In this document: one piece after another, positions 23,725-34,870 of the stretch
Layout: each line of letters starts with the position of its first letter
Numbering within the stretch: position 1 is the first letter of the stretch
Assembly: GCA_008828725.1 (NCBI GenBank)
Contig: MEHQ01003153.1
Coordinates: forward strand, 62,001 to 126,000
DNA: 64,000 nt
Direction of reading: 5' to 3'
From: Saccharina japonica
Taxonomy: Eukaryota > Sar > Phaeophyceae > Laminariales > Laminariaceae
Notes under the pieces: model-generated
Database searches by the model: none
What the model was told of the DNA's origin: nothing
What the model saw: the letters and a program-made list of their open reading frames with translations, nothing else
Program-made: the position numbers and the translations under genes

Positions 23725-23810
23725 CCTTTTGAGGGGGCGCCGCGGGGGACGCCCCGGGCGTCCCCGCTGTAGGGACCCTGCCGGGGGGGGGGGCGTTTTT
23801 CGTACTCGCA
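23725..23810. repeat. GC-rich hairpin and poly-G block
   Basis: GGGGACGCCC and GGGCGTCCCC are separated by one base near 23740-23765, a 10-bp-stem palindrome. A GCCGGGGGGGGGGGC run follows. It could form a stable hairpin; no terminator claim is made. Confidence 0.5.
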
Positions 23811-23955
23811 GGAGTTCTTAGCATTTGCGAATCGAGGGTGTGCAACTACATGTTCAATGGTGGACCGCTCTGCTCGCTTCTGTAGAATAAAATGTTATTA
23901 TTTTAATTAGGAGCGCGAGCGCGAAGCGCGAGCGTTTTGTTTCGTTGATTTTTCA

Positions 23956-24739
23956 ATGGAAAATAAGCCTTTTCATGGAGGCTTGCGTACGACGTTGAGC
24001 GTGGTAAGTTTTGTTTTTTTGGTTTCTGTGTGTTTTCTTGCGGCAGTTAACATCGACGTTAGTACATCGCACTCAACGTACACGGCATCAACGCCACTCC
24101 CGTCGGACTCCGTGCACGCACATACTAGAACGAAGTCTTCTCGTGCTGATATCGCTGTAACTCGCTGCGAGTTGGTCGAGGTAAGTCCGGCAACGTGACA
24201 CTGTGCTTTTAGAGGCACATGGGTGGAGCTTTTGTTTAATATTTCAAAACTTTTAAGGCCGTGTCTGATGGAAGTTCGATTTGTTTCACTTCGATTTGTT
24301 GTTTTCATGCCCATTATTGGTGTTTTTTACCGGGAACGCGGGCAAATCGGTTGTGCGCTTCTCGGGACGAGTGTACCCACCATCCCAGAGGTACTCCAAC
24401 GCAAAACTCCGCTTTTCCATCGAAGCAGTGTGGAGTTCTTGAGAATTGTGGCATTTCCAATAGTATCCAACAAATAACAGAAGCACAAACTATTCAAAAT
24501 GTACCGTAATTACTGACTGGAAGTACCTTCAAATTGTATTTGATGCCTATTGTGCGATTTGTGAAAATGCTTGAAATCGTACAAAACGAATCGAACTTCC
24601 ATAATAAGAGACGGCCTAATACGATTTCACAAAGTTTTTTGCTTTTCAGGTACACAATACATCATTTATGCCGAACGATGCGATACACCCATGCGTGGGA
24701 GCGTCGAGTTCAAGTGCTACACTGCCGCGCCGAACGTGA
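23956..24739 (+). CDS. Small spliced gene with N-terminal membrane anchor
   Basis: Exon 1 (23956-24180) starts MENKPFHGGLR, followed by the hydrophobic segment LSVVSFVFLVSVCFLAAV and a Ser/Thr-rich stem. It ends at GAG followed by GTAAGT, a strong donor, in phase 0. Exon 2 begins after TTTTTTGCTTTTCAG at 24650 in the same phase and reads 29 codons to a TGA at 24737-24739 (VHNTSFMPNDAIHPCVG). Exon 1 looks like the cytoplasmic tail, anchor and stem of a type II membrane protein or a secreted protein. No catalytic domain follows, so the gene is short, truncated or continues by another splice. The intron holds a Harbinger-like MITE. I do not recognise the family. Confidence 0.45.
24257..24616. 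mobile_element. PIF/Harbinger-like MITE in an intron
   Basis: 360 bases with inverted ends GGCCGTGTCTGATGGAAGTT and its partner ending GAGACGGCC. It is flanked by TAA on both sides (24254-24256 and 24617-24619). The extended arms share GGAAGTTCGATT. It lies wholly inside the intron of the small gene at 23956-24739. Confidence 0.75.
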
Positions 24740-24990
24740 AGCGACGCTGACTCATGCCTCGTGTGTTCTACTGCTGCTGCTGTTGCTGTTGTTCCGTTGC
24801 TGCTGTTGCTGCATAATTGAGTACGAGCACAGAGGGTTCGAGTGTTAGACCGACAAGCCGAGCGTACAGCGACGCGAGCCTGGCCGCGTGTGTCCTACTG
24901 CTGCTGCTGCTGTTGCTAGTGCTGCTGTCCCGATGCTGTTGTTGCTGCGGCCGCCACACCTGCTATTACTGCTGCTGCTATTGTTGTTGT
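24700..24990 (+). repeat. Duplicated 120-base unit with CTG microsatellites
   Basis: Two adjacent diverged units run from GAGTTCAAGTG / GGGTTCGAGTG through GAAGCGACGC / CAGCGACGCGAG and CGTGTGTYCTACTGCTG into (CTG/TTG)n. The Leu/Cys-rich frames through them are repeat artefacts. Confidence 0.6.
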
Positions 24991-26140
24991 TGTTGTCTTC
25001 ACATTAAAAGCCGTGCCGGTCTCTCTATCCAGTACCTCCATCTGTCCGTACTAATCCAACACTTGACACGGTCGATTCCCGTGGTCACAGGCTAACTTAC
25101 CCAAAAAAGGTATACTGAAATAAAAGTGGAACCCGAAGGGTCCGCAAAGCGATCAAAGCCAGTCAAAAACAGATAGTCTGGAGCCCTCCGCTCCCCTCTA
25201 CACGCTATGCGAAGGTAAAAATAAAAATGGAAAAGTCAACATCACCAATCGGGGGTACACGCCCCCTGATTCTATCTTGGTGCCCCTATAATGCCGGGGT
25301 GTTCCGTGCCGGGTTCACACCGGTCAGGCAAACAAATCGAGTCCTCCACCCCGATTATAAACGCAGACATGATACGGGGGAACGATATATTTCCTTAAAA
25401 AGAAAGAACCAAAACGACGCGTAAACGTAGATGTTAGTTCGCGTTGGTTCAGAACAATCAGTATTTTCCCAGCGTGATGCATCGCAGATTTGTATGCGTA
25501 AATTGTGTGTTTTATATGCCATGTAGAGTATTCGTGTGTGATTCGTGATGTATTAGGTACCCTATTAACAAAAGTAGTTATTACCTGCTCATAGTAAGCC
25601 GTTCATTGTGTCTTCTTTATTGTGAGCGGGCATAGCGGGCGGCGGAAGCCGCCCTGAGATTAAAGCGCCATCATTGCTTGCTGGCGAGTCTTTTCCCAAG
25701 TGTTTCCTTTTTCTTTGTTCCTACATACGAACACGTTGTCGTCGAGCATCTACCGCAAGCACATCACAGCACAGATCATGTGTTCCTGAACAAACCAACA
25801 AAGTAAGTGCGGTCTGGTCAGAGCGCGACAACGCGAGCCAACAGACAAAAAGGGCCGAAAACACGATGCCGTCTATTAATAGCATCTATACCCACTGCTG
25901 TGTCTAAGACATCGAAATCGAGCTGGGTACTCCACAGTGTAGAAATAAGTTTTTTCTGGGAATAGTAATTAGCTCTACGTATACATACACGTACTGTGAC
26001 TATAGGTACATCGCTGGAAACTAAAGAATGGGGTGGAGAGGGGTGGATGCTATATACTCGCAGCTACGCGGTCTATGGTGCCCAGCTCCGTGATGATAGG
26101 TTCGATTCCAGCGTGGTTGCGCCGACTTTAGTTTCTTCGA
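24991..26140. other. No gene seen, one GC hairpin
   Basis: Short frames only. At about 25640-25657 GGGCGGC and GCCGCCC flank GGAA, a member of the GCG-hairpin family described at 40.5 and 40.7 kb. Confidence 0.45.
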
Positions 26141-26439
26141 TCGGTGATTTTTTACCGTTCAACGAATTTTGACCGTTTGCGGTTCGCGCTTCGCGCTCAC
26201 GGCCTCCGGCGGCTTCTGCGGAGGGGTAATTGTAATTTTGCACCTTGTGGGTGGGAGCAGGGTGCCAAGTGGGATCAGATCCGTGGAGGGATCAGGTTTG
26301 GTTGGGATCAGGAGAGAAGACCAAGGCCTGTATCCTGTATTGCGTTTTGTCTTCCCGCCTTTTTTATGGGGAATATTCCCAGAACGTTCTCCCTCTACAA
26401 TGTGGAAGACTACCCGGCCTACACCATAAACATCTGTTT

Positions 26440-26802
26440 TGGTACTCGGAGGAGCTCTTTACAGAGTAGATTATAGTAGAATGTCTTGACAGTCTGGAGT
26501 TTGGCGGATCGGAGAGAAAAAAAACGAATAACGGGAATGGGGGTGTGTGGTTCCAGTATAAGGAGATACCTGGTACCGGGGAGGGGCTCACAGCAGCAGC
26601 ACAATCACACGTATGTATATACACTGGGCAGGCATACACACGCAGCAGCTTCAGTACTGTTGCAACAGCAGTAGCGGTGGTGGTGAGAAGTTCGACGGCA
26701 GGAGTATATAGGGAAGTCAGGATGCAGCACGTGGTGTTCCGTCGATCGCAATCTCCCAACCACCCTACTCGGAGGAGCTCTTTGCAGGGTAGATTATACA
26801 TT
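26440..26802 (+). repeat. 330-base segment bracketed by a direct repeat
   Basis: The word ACTCGGAGGAGCTCTTT, followed by RCAGRGTAGATTATA, occurs at about 26443 and again at about 26766. The spacing would suit a short element with direct terminal repeats or a decayed tandem pair. No open frame is shared. Confidence 0.4.
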
Positions 26803-26879
26803 TGCAATTCGACACGTTGTATCTACAACAAGTCCAATGTCCGCTCCACTTGCAGTTAGTATGTTTCCTTGTGCGCGAA

Positions 26880-27630
26880 AGCGTAGCGGACGGCGGAAGA
26901 AGCAAGACGCAACAATTGTTCTCGGAAATTTCCTCGGATTGCAAAAAAAAGGACAATGATTCGCCGCACCTTGGGGGTGAAGACTGGTCGGAGAGGGCTA
27001 CGTAACACACCCGCTCTCTCCTAAAAGGAGCAGAAGCAACAACAGGGGGAAATGCGCCTTTGGAACTCTTGCTGTGGTCGAGCGTACCTGTATCACGGCA
27101 GAGGAACGCGGCAGCCTAAGCAGCAGATGCAAACTCTGGGCACACGGCTGCCATGCACTAATCGCCCTTCGCGCTTGCCAGCCTTCTCAGCATCAGCATA
27201 TATACCGGTGGGTGCGACGGGCACAGCAGAGATTTTTTTTCGAGACAGACAGACAAACAAAATACCGTGGTACAGCAACCGGGAAGGAATCGCACACACC
27301 CACCTCTTGAGTCTCCTGATGCCGACTTGGTGTTGTAGTCCTTCCGTTTATCTCAGACGCTAGCTGTAAGCTGTACCGCTGTTGTGCTGTGCTGATGGTC
27401 TTCTGATTTCACGTATTGGGTTTTGACACGATACTGCGGCGGTTAGTACCCGGAGCTAGGGGAAGAAGTCGCCAGTCTTTAGTCCTCGCTTACCAACTTG
27501 CTTGACTCTCACCCGCCAGAAGGCCGACTCCAGCTTATGCGGGAAGTGCGCGATGTTTGTAACACTACAGTAGCAATAGCAATACCGTGGTAAACAAAAA
27601 CAGTGCACGGCTGCTGTACATCACACAGTT
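26880..27630. other. No gene seen
   Basis: A GCG-hairpin-like word (GCGTAGCGGACGGCGG) lies near 26882. Other frames are short and unrecognised. Confidence 0.35.
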
Positions 27631-27639
27631 TAGATTTAC

Positions 27640-28645
27640 ATGGCTGGACAGAGAGCCAATCGTTCAGAAAAAGTAGTACGGTACACAGCAGGTGGCCATT
27701 TGGGTACGTTGCGGGACGTTGTGGCGAAATCACAACCTCAGTACATTGGGGCGACGCACACAGTGTACCGCAACGTACGAGAAGGCTCTTCGATCGTGAG
27801 ATCTCCTCTTGATATCTTAATACAACGTGTAAAGGTTGTCAAGTTGCCAGACGTTCTTGCAACGTTACGAAATGTATTTTTTAGGGCAGCGGCCAAAAAC
27901 AGGTATACCTGGTCCGTTTGCGGCCAAAAACAGGTACATACTTCAAATCAAGGCAAAAACGCACTCCACGTGCCCTGTCATTGGTCCAAAACTCGTTATA
28001 CCTGCTTTTGCCTCTTTAAAACCCAGGTACATACCTGTGATTTTGTCTACTCTGCTTGACTTTCACCTTTTTTTTTGTCGTTTTTAGGCCCTTCACATAG
28101 TTCCACCCTATGCCCCCTATACAAATGCCGACGTACGCGGAGACCGCCTCCTCCCTTCGCACCTCGCACCACACGCCACTCGAGCGACACACACACATAG
28201 TATCTGCCTGCACACCTCCGCCGAAATAATACGAGATAGAAGGCTCCCCTTCGGGATTGTGGTTGACTTGGAATACCAGGGGTGTCGCAAGCTGATGAGG
28301 TAGAATACAGCAGCAGGCGTTCGTTCCTCGTACTATTTTTATTATATTATTTGCCTTCCGACAATGTGCAGGGTATTATTCATTCAGAATGTACTATTAA
28401 TAGCAGCTACTGGTGGTATACGTAGCCACCGGGCGAGCACGAATAAAATAAAATAAAACTCTACTTTGCGTTGCAAGGAACGGCAGGTTCGTGAGGTCGT
28501 TTTAACTTGATTTTAGTATGTACCTGTTTTTGGCCCCGAACGGACCAGGTGTACCTGTTTTTGGCCGCTGCCCTATTTTTTATGTCCAACACTTTTAAAC
28601 ATATCTATCGTGTGCCCGAACTCCGAAAATAATTAATTGACTCTA
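27640..28645 (+). pseudogene. Open frame split by a Mutator-like MITE
   Basis: From the ATG at 27640 (MAGQRANRSEK) the frame runs 81 codons (IQRVKVVKLPDVLATLRNVF) into the element inserted at 27884. After the element the pre-insertion frame would go on as MSNTFKHIYRVPELRK and stop. The undisturbed frame would be about 100 codons. I do not recognise the protein, and the continuity could be chance. Confidence 0.3.
27884..28573. mobile_element. Mutator-like (MULE) MITE, 690 bp
   Basis: Both ends carry a terminal inverted repeat of about 58 bp beginning GGGCAGCGGCCAAAAACAGG. The insertion is flanked by a perfect 9-base duplication TATTTTTTA (27875-27883 and 28574-28582). The GCGGCCAAAAACAGGTA word is repeated within each terminus, so the ends are themselves internally repetitive. 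There is no transposase frame. A 9-base duplication with long inverted ends is typical of Mutator-like elements. Confidence 0.85.
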
Positions 28646-28944
28646 TATCTGGTACAAAATAATAAAATTGGAAATGTGATCAATTTATTTTATTGTTTTG
28701 CCCAGATTGCACCCCCGCTCCTGAAAATAAATAATTATAATCAACACCTTTTTCTTGTGCGGTTTGACGCGTACTCAAAGGGAAATAGTTCGGCAGAGTT
28801 AACATGCGGTAAACGTGCGGTTTGACGCTACTGTGTAGAAGCACATATTCGAACACAAACAGTTTGGAAGACGCTTGCGAAACAAGTGACACGCGTTTAC
28901 GTCATAACTCGTATCGTAGTATGATGGAGGTCCCACACACTCCA

Positions 28945-29161
28945 TAAAAACAGCGCTTATATGTCGGCCCGAAATACCACTATGTCCCTAAGTATAAGCA
29001 ACGTTTATACCTAAATATGTAATACAAAAGGGCTTATATGTCTGCACAAAAACAGCGCTTATATGTCGGCACGAAATACCACTATGTCCCTAAGTATAAG
29101 CAACGTTTATACCTAAATATTCAATAAAAACAGCGCGTATAAGTCGGCAGAGAGTGGCAGT
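28945..29161. mobile_element. MITE family M6, two copies head to tail
   Basis: The unit (about 85 bases) reads ACCACTATGTCCCTAAGTAT ... AAACAGCGCTTATATGTCGG and ends near GAGTGG. The inverted ends are the ACCACTMTG and CAGAGTGGT types. Two units and part of a third overlap here. Confidence 0.6.
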
Positions 29162-29227
29162 AGTTTTGTTGTAGATATGCCCAAGAGGATGGGAGAAACA
29201 CGTAAGCGGGAAAAAGATGCCAGGGAA

Positions 29228-29296
29228 TCACTCTGTAGCTAAATATAAGCAACGTTTATACCTCAACATTTAATGAAAGCAGCGCTTATCGCTCGT
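29228..29296. mobile_element. MITE family M6, partial copy
   Basis: Keeps CACTCTGTAGCTAAATATAA, the shared AGCAACGTTTATACCT core and AGCAGCGCTTAT. The right end is lost. Confidence 0.5.
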
Positions 29297-29299
29297 TTT

Positions 29300-30235
29300 G
29301 CTCGTTATTCTATTATTGTAGGTATTGACAGTATTAGTGTACGAGTACTCTACACAACAACCAATCAGTAAAAACATACTTTTGAGGTAAACAACCGGTT
29401 TTTGAATGGCTGAAAACCAATACTTAAATCTAGTTTATTTGGATTGTAAGTCTTCGGCGTTCTCACATCGATGATGACACCCATATCTAAATGAAGGTAA
29501 AATCATCATTGATAGACAACGTTTCACTACAACAACACTAAAATCAAGTCAAAATATGTTTGAGGCAGTCGAATTTGTCACGGAAAGTTGTTAATATTGA
29601 CAAATTTATTATTTTGTGTCTCAATGAAAATCCATACTTTAACCAAGTAACTTTTTGTACGAGTTTTCTGTTTTCTTGCAGAACAGAATGGACTACGATA
29701 CGACTATGAAAAAATATACTCGTACGTACGTGGTGCACATCATTCGTCTTACCTGAAAGCGTCTTCTGCCCAACTTTTGAAAAAATTACTCAATTCTAAC
29801 ATACGTTTTAGCTGTTGTTTAAACAAGAGCATTTGTTGCAAACGAACATGGTTTCGTGCAATGCAAACAGTGGGCGGGATTTAAAGAACGTATATAAAAA
29901 ACACGAGCCACGTTGTTGTTGATCATACAAACGCGAGTGAGCTGTTGAGGTGAAATTTCTTTATAGTTGTTTTATGTATATTCATATGATACGTACGTAC
30001 GTAATATGTACAATACGATTTTTAATATTGTTTCGAAATTCGTGTTTCGATGTTTCGCGCCGATTTATTTCGTATGGTTTAAGTTCAGATTTCGATTTTC
30101 CCCCGATTTCATTTTTTTGCAGTTTATTCGATTGCTTGTTTCGTCGTTTTGTGTCGTACCTTTATTTGTTTTCGCGATTTTTGTCAAACGGCACAATAAG
30201 CACCACGCAAGAAAAAACTAAAAAATAAAATGGAC
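29300..30235. other. AT-rich region without a recognised gene
   Basis: TATATAAAA at about 29890 lies 60 bases before an ATG (29950). That ATG opens a 92-codon Phe-rich frame, overlapped by another frame of similar composition. The compositional bias makes both frames weak, and I do not call a gene. Confidence 0.4.
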
Positions 30236-30409
30236 ACGTTGGGACCACATTACCCAACCTGGAGAGGTTGTGGGGGTATACGTTGTGCAAACAGGGACTT
30301 TTGGCATATATGGCCAACCTCATGCCAAAACCAGATTTTGTAGACCCCCACCCCAACGAACCCAAATGGCCACCAGTAGACTTGTGCTGCTGCTGCTGAT
30401 TTTGCACGG

Positions 30410-30645
30410 ATCTACATTATTTGACTTTTTCGTGGCACGTGTCGCGACACGTGACGCGACATGTCGCGACAGGCCGCGACACGTAGGGTTGAGGTTAGGG
30501 TTAGGGTTAGGCTTAGGTTAGGGTTGGCGACACTCGCCGCGACACTCCCCACAACACTCGCCGCGACACGCCGTGGGCTGTCGCGGCATGTCGCGACACG
30601 TGCCACGAAAAAGTTTAATAATGTACATCCCTCTGGTTTTTTGGG
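30410..30645. mobile_element. Inverted-repeat element with CGCGACA arms around telomere-like repeats
   Basis: The ends match over about 35-40 bp (GACTTTTTCGTGGCACGTGT ... ACACGTGCCACGAAAAAGT). Inside each arm the palindrome TGTCGCGACA recurs. The centre (about 30485-30525) is (TTAGGG)n-like, with several exact TTAGGG units. It has no coding capacity. The superfamily is unknown because no clean target duplication could be placed. Confidence 0.65.
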
Positions 30646-30649
30646 GACC

Positions 30650-31900
30650 GCAAGCCGTACGACAAACAGCAGTACGTACGACACCCGGTGAGGAATCAAA
30701 TGCTGCTTCGGATGTTTAGCACATAGTTGCCCCTATAGTCCAAACAATCATTTTCCACCAACGACGGTGCGTTTTGCGCTTAAATTGTGTGAAGCTAACC
30801 ATATCACACTAACATCTTGAGTATGCACCCTGTTCTCGGACAAACCCGCTGGGCAGTCATGCATATGACCGCGGTCTGGGCCTCAAGGCCTGGCTCATTC
30901 CGGGGCGATGCGCGGAAAAGGCGAGTGGTGGGGGCGTTCATATACTCTGATATACGTAAATATAGCAACTTATAAACTAAGCACCCAGGTGGCATATGGA
31001 GCCGTCGAATGACCCACGGAGCGATAGGCTGATCATGAGGCGTATGGCATCGTGCAATACCGTACATGGGGCCTTGGCACAACCTCGAAATGAGCCCCAG
31101 ACGATACATGGTTGCGAACTCGTTAGGAAAATCGCACGTTTACACCCGAGCATGCACTCGCACATCCCGCAGTCCACGCGCACGGACTGACGGTTCTAAA
31201 ACGCCCAATAATACCTCTTAGAGCGGCCTTATCTTTACTGAGTGTTCGTAATTTCATGAACGTTCGCAGTGGTCGCGTAGAGGCATATTCAAGGACGAAA
31301 AACAAATCCCGAGACCCACACTAATTTTTGTATTTCGGATCTGCTGAGGGGGCGGGGGGGGGGGGGCTTCACTAAATCCTATATAAACCACGACTCAACA
31401 CTAATTCCTATACACAACAAGTGACTTGATATTAGACTGGGGACTGGGGACGAAACTAATATACTTGACTTGACTTGGCATAGAGCATAGAGTCACTCCA
31501 TCATTCAGAGCGGCAAGTCCTCTTGGTCTGTTTTTGAGTTTTGAGTACTCTGTGTACAGTACCGGCCCTCTCGTAAGAAAGTAGCTCAGTAGAAAGTCAG
31601 CCTTAAATTTTGAAAAAAATAAAAAGCCCTCAGCCTAGTCACTGCCTAAGTTTTAAGAAAGCTGACCCCTTCCCGTGGCTGGCCTGGGCCCCAAGACACC
31701 CATGGCACCACTGCCACCAGATGGCTTGACAGCAGCAGACTTTTTACAGTAGTAGCAGTACAATAGCACGTACTGTACAGCGGTAAAAATGTTTTGAAGT
31801 ATTTTTTTCCCGTTTGTTTTTCAATATTTTCCCCTCCTTTTGCTGAAAACAAAAATCATCCTCGGGCCCTCAGGCAAAACCCGCTGAATGGCGGGCAGGT
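30650..31900. other. No gene seen
   Basis: Unassigned sequence with a poly-G run near 31350. Short frames only. Confidence 0.4.
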
Positions 31901-31938
31901 GACTCCCTGCTGTATGGTATTATTCACCGTTCTTTGAC

Positions 31939-33255
31939 ATGGACGCTGCGGCCGTTCTCTCCGGCAAGACCCGGTTGGCTAGCCTGAAAAACTGGTGCAT
32001 TATAACCACTGACCGGTTTCATATTTTGAAGGCACAGGCCAAAGAGGGTTTGGTCAAAGATCAAGTCTTCGAGAATCTGCACAGACGAGATCCAGCCCAT
32101 AGATGCCGGCGATGGGCGCCTTTTTAAGATGCACGTGAGCAAGGCCCTCGACAAATGGCTGATGGATGCTGACCATGTGGAGTTGTGGGAGTCAAATAAG
32201 CTGACGGCATCCCAGCGTAGGATTTTGATCACGCAATGAGTCGGCGAAGATGCGAAGAAAATCGACATCAAGGTGGACGTCGACTATCGCAGGCGCTTGT
32301 TCGAGGAGACTGGCCTGGCGATAGCCGCAGACGGAAGCGATGACAACCTCGTCAACCTTGAAGGTATGGAGGGGGATATCTTCTTCCTGGACGCGGAAAG
32401 CACGCCGGAGCTGTTTGAGGATGTGCTGCCGGCCTCGCCTGCTCCTGCCGACGACGGACACCCGCCAGGCTCGAGCGACGAGGACGATGACTCGGACGAG
32501 GAGGGGGGCGGCAGCCGCATTGGTGCGAACGACGAACTTACAACCCTGGACGTCGACGATGATCTCGCCGAAGGCGAGGAGCCCCTGCCCCTCGAAATCC
32601 CCACGGGGTATGTCCTGGTAAGCTCAGCACCTACCGCACTGACTGCGGCACTCGTGAAGCGGCCGATACTGCTGCGATTGGGTATCGGGTGGCTCAGGGG
32701 GACTATCACGCGGTAGCCTCAAGCGCACGCCCGCCGCCTCTACGACTACAAAGTGTTTCTCGACCGCGACGACAGCACACACAGTGTGAAGCTGCCATTA
32801 GCCAAGTATTCGGTGGACGGCTCGTCGAGAGAGGGATCTTGGGCGCTGCTAGAGGACCTTGCTCACGGCATTGAGTCTGTCAAAGAGAGCCAGGAGGAGG
32901 CGGGGGGGGGCTTACGAGGAAGAGGATGAGAAAGAAGGCGAAGAACAGGAAGAGGACGAAGAAGAGTATGAAGAGGACGGTGCTGAACCCGTCGATCTAG
33001 CGAAAGGGAAATCCCGGGGCAAGCGCAAGCGTGTCGCCTTGGGTGGGGGGGTGGCGTCGACCGCAAATCCTCTCCCCGAGCTCAGTGCACCTACGAGCCT
33101 CTGCTTTGGAAACTAGAGGAGCTGCGGTACGTTCGAACCAAAACGCGGCGAGACTGTTTCTTGAAACCGTCGAAAACGCGGCGAAAATGGGCGCGACGCA
33201 CAAAACGACGCACGTCGAGCGCTTCCCACCTATTACGGGGGACCCTAGTAAATAG
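31939..33255 (+). pseudogene. DDE_1-type (pogo/jerky-like) transposase relic
   Basis: The best frame around 32100-32700 reads IQPIDAGDGRLFKMHVSKAL, then KWLMDAD, ESNKLTASQRRILIT and, after a TGA near 32238, FEETGLAIAADGSDD and an acidic linker. The xQPxDAG motif and the LTASQRR/IL region are typical of the end of DDE superfamily endonuclease domains (Pfam DDE_1). An acidic tail follows (about 32930-32990, EEDEEEYEEDG). A last conserved-looking stretch, FLETVENAAKMGATHKTTH, lies at about 33150-33210 in another frame. The first two catalytic acids are not found. It is a 5'-truncated DNA-transposon copy with several frame breaks. Confidence 0.55.
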
Positions 33256-33549
33256 GACCTGCGTTACACACTAAAAACTATACATTTAACTATTTTTACT
33301 AACAAAATATGGTCCTATTTAGGGCCCGTTTTAACGAAGAAGAAAAAAATTCAATTTTGATTTTTTTTAATTCAAATCCGCTTTTCATTGGTCAACACAC
33401 GCACCAGCACCAAAGATTAGGATATTGGGGCATAAAAATTGGTGCTGATGCGTGTGTTGACCAATGAAAAGCGAATTTTTATTTTTATTTTTCCAAATTG
33501 AATTTATTTTATACTCGTTAATACGGGCCCTTACTATGGTCCTCCGTAA
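33233..33549. mobile_element. MITE family M2 copy, split by a nested M1 element
   Basis: The ends TTACGGGGGACCCTAGTAAA and GGTCCTCCGTAA are inverted copies. Removing the nested element restores TGGTCCTATTTACTATGGTC, the intact right arm found in other M2 copies. The core keeps TATTTTTACTAACAAAATAT. Confidence 0.75.
33322..33530. mobile_element. PIF/Harbinger-like MITE M1, copy 2
   Basis: 209 bases starting GGGCCCGTTTTAACGAAGAA and ending ACTCGTTAATACGGGCCC, flanked by a TTA duplication (33319-33321 and 33531-33533). It shares CGCTTTTCATTGGTCAACAC with copy 1. Confidence 0.85.
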
Positions 33550-33554
33550 TAGTA

Positions 33555-34310
33555 TTGGTAAGCGACTAAATTCAGCATGCTTAATCAAGTGTTTTTGGCT
33601 TTTGCTTTTTATAAGCATAATCAAAGCAACCATATCGTGCTTATTTGCTTATTTTAGCTATATGAAGTTTAACATAGTATACTACAGTAAACGCCATACA
33701 GAATAAGTGTACCAGGTATGGGTTTTAGAATGCCCTTAGTAAACCCTATACGAACAAAAGGTGTATGTGTTTTAGTGTCGACATATTCGTATGGGTTCTA
33801 GTATGCTGATACTGAAATTCCGTATAATTAAATATGTAGGTTTTAGTATCAACACACTAAACGCCATACAAATGAAATAAGCAACTAAGTTGCTTAACCA
33901 AGCAATTTTTTTACTAAATAAGAAATAATCAAAGCAACCCCTTCATTTAGTTGCTTACAAACACTAATCCCACCTTTCGAACAACCGGGCGCACACAAGC
34001 ACACAGAGAGACCTCCGTCTCGGTTGGGCCCGCCCCCGAAACATCCCGATCCAAGAGGGGAGGATCCCGGCGTAAGAGTTATTGTTGGAGCCATGGTAAA
34101 AGGTGGTATATATTCAGGCTGCAACGGCCATCAAGTTTATGACCCAACGACTTACCCGTGGAACACACTCGACCAAAATTAAATCGTTTCGACAACGCGT
34201 CAGACCTCAATACGGCTTCGAAATGGATGTTTAGTACTCATCTCGACGTTAATATGGCTTCGAAACGAGTGTGTAATTTGAACAAAAACATTCGCATTTA
34301 GGGTCGGCTG
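33555..34310. other. No gene seen
   Basis: AT-rich DNA with repeated GGTTTTAG and CCATACG words at 33700-33880, perhaps further M2-like debris. Nothing coding is supported. Confidence 0.35.
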
Positions 34311-34312
34311 AG

Positions 34313-34540
34313 AGGGGGGGGGGGGGAGGGGGGGTANGGGGGGGTGTACTTAATTTTCATGCATGGCCGTAGTCGTGCAAACATAGACCCTCGCATCCCT
34401 ACGATGCCGGGGCGGAGCATGTCGGGTTTTTACGGACCAGGCAGACATTGCTAGCACCAAGCGCGGAAGGGGGCGTACTCATTTGTTGCTTGCCTTAGTC
34501 ATTTGACCATTGACCACGCATCCCTTTCGAGACGGAAGGG
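34313..34540 (-). mobile_element. LINE 3'-end remnants behind G tracts
   Basis: Two related tails lie in a row. One (34344-34455) reads on the minus strand towards GGCCATGCATGAAAATTAAG and runs into a long C tract (G on the plus strand, 34313-34347, with one ambiguous base at 34337). The second (34475-34540) matches the 3' end of the LINE frame at 47639-48223 (GAAAGGGATGCGTGGTCAAT on the minus strand). Confidence 0.6.
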
Positions 34541-34870
34541 GGGGGGGTAGTGTGGGTCTCGGGGGAAAACAAAGTGTGCACCCTTGGCGTATTGCATCGC
34601 CTACGACTGGTGCTATACGGTAGGAGTAGCTTCCATGTTCTATAAGGCTGCGGACTTGACGAGCGAAATATGTCTCTTATACATCGTGTGTTGGGGAAAA
34701 CATTCCCGACGCCTAGCCACGGTCTATCATTGACGTCGTGCGAATCAGAATGTCGTATTGTATATGTACTGTACAACAGACACGATCGAGGATACCGGGT
34801 AGTATAGTGTCCGTCCGATCAGCATTTTCATCCGACACACTGCTGTGGTTTCACAAAAGGCATGCTACCG

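Noticed and set aside
26060-26135. Possible tRNA (GGTTCGATTCC word)
   Set aside because: The B-box-like word is present, but the T stem mispairs and no acceptor stem or A box could be fitted.
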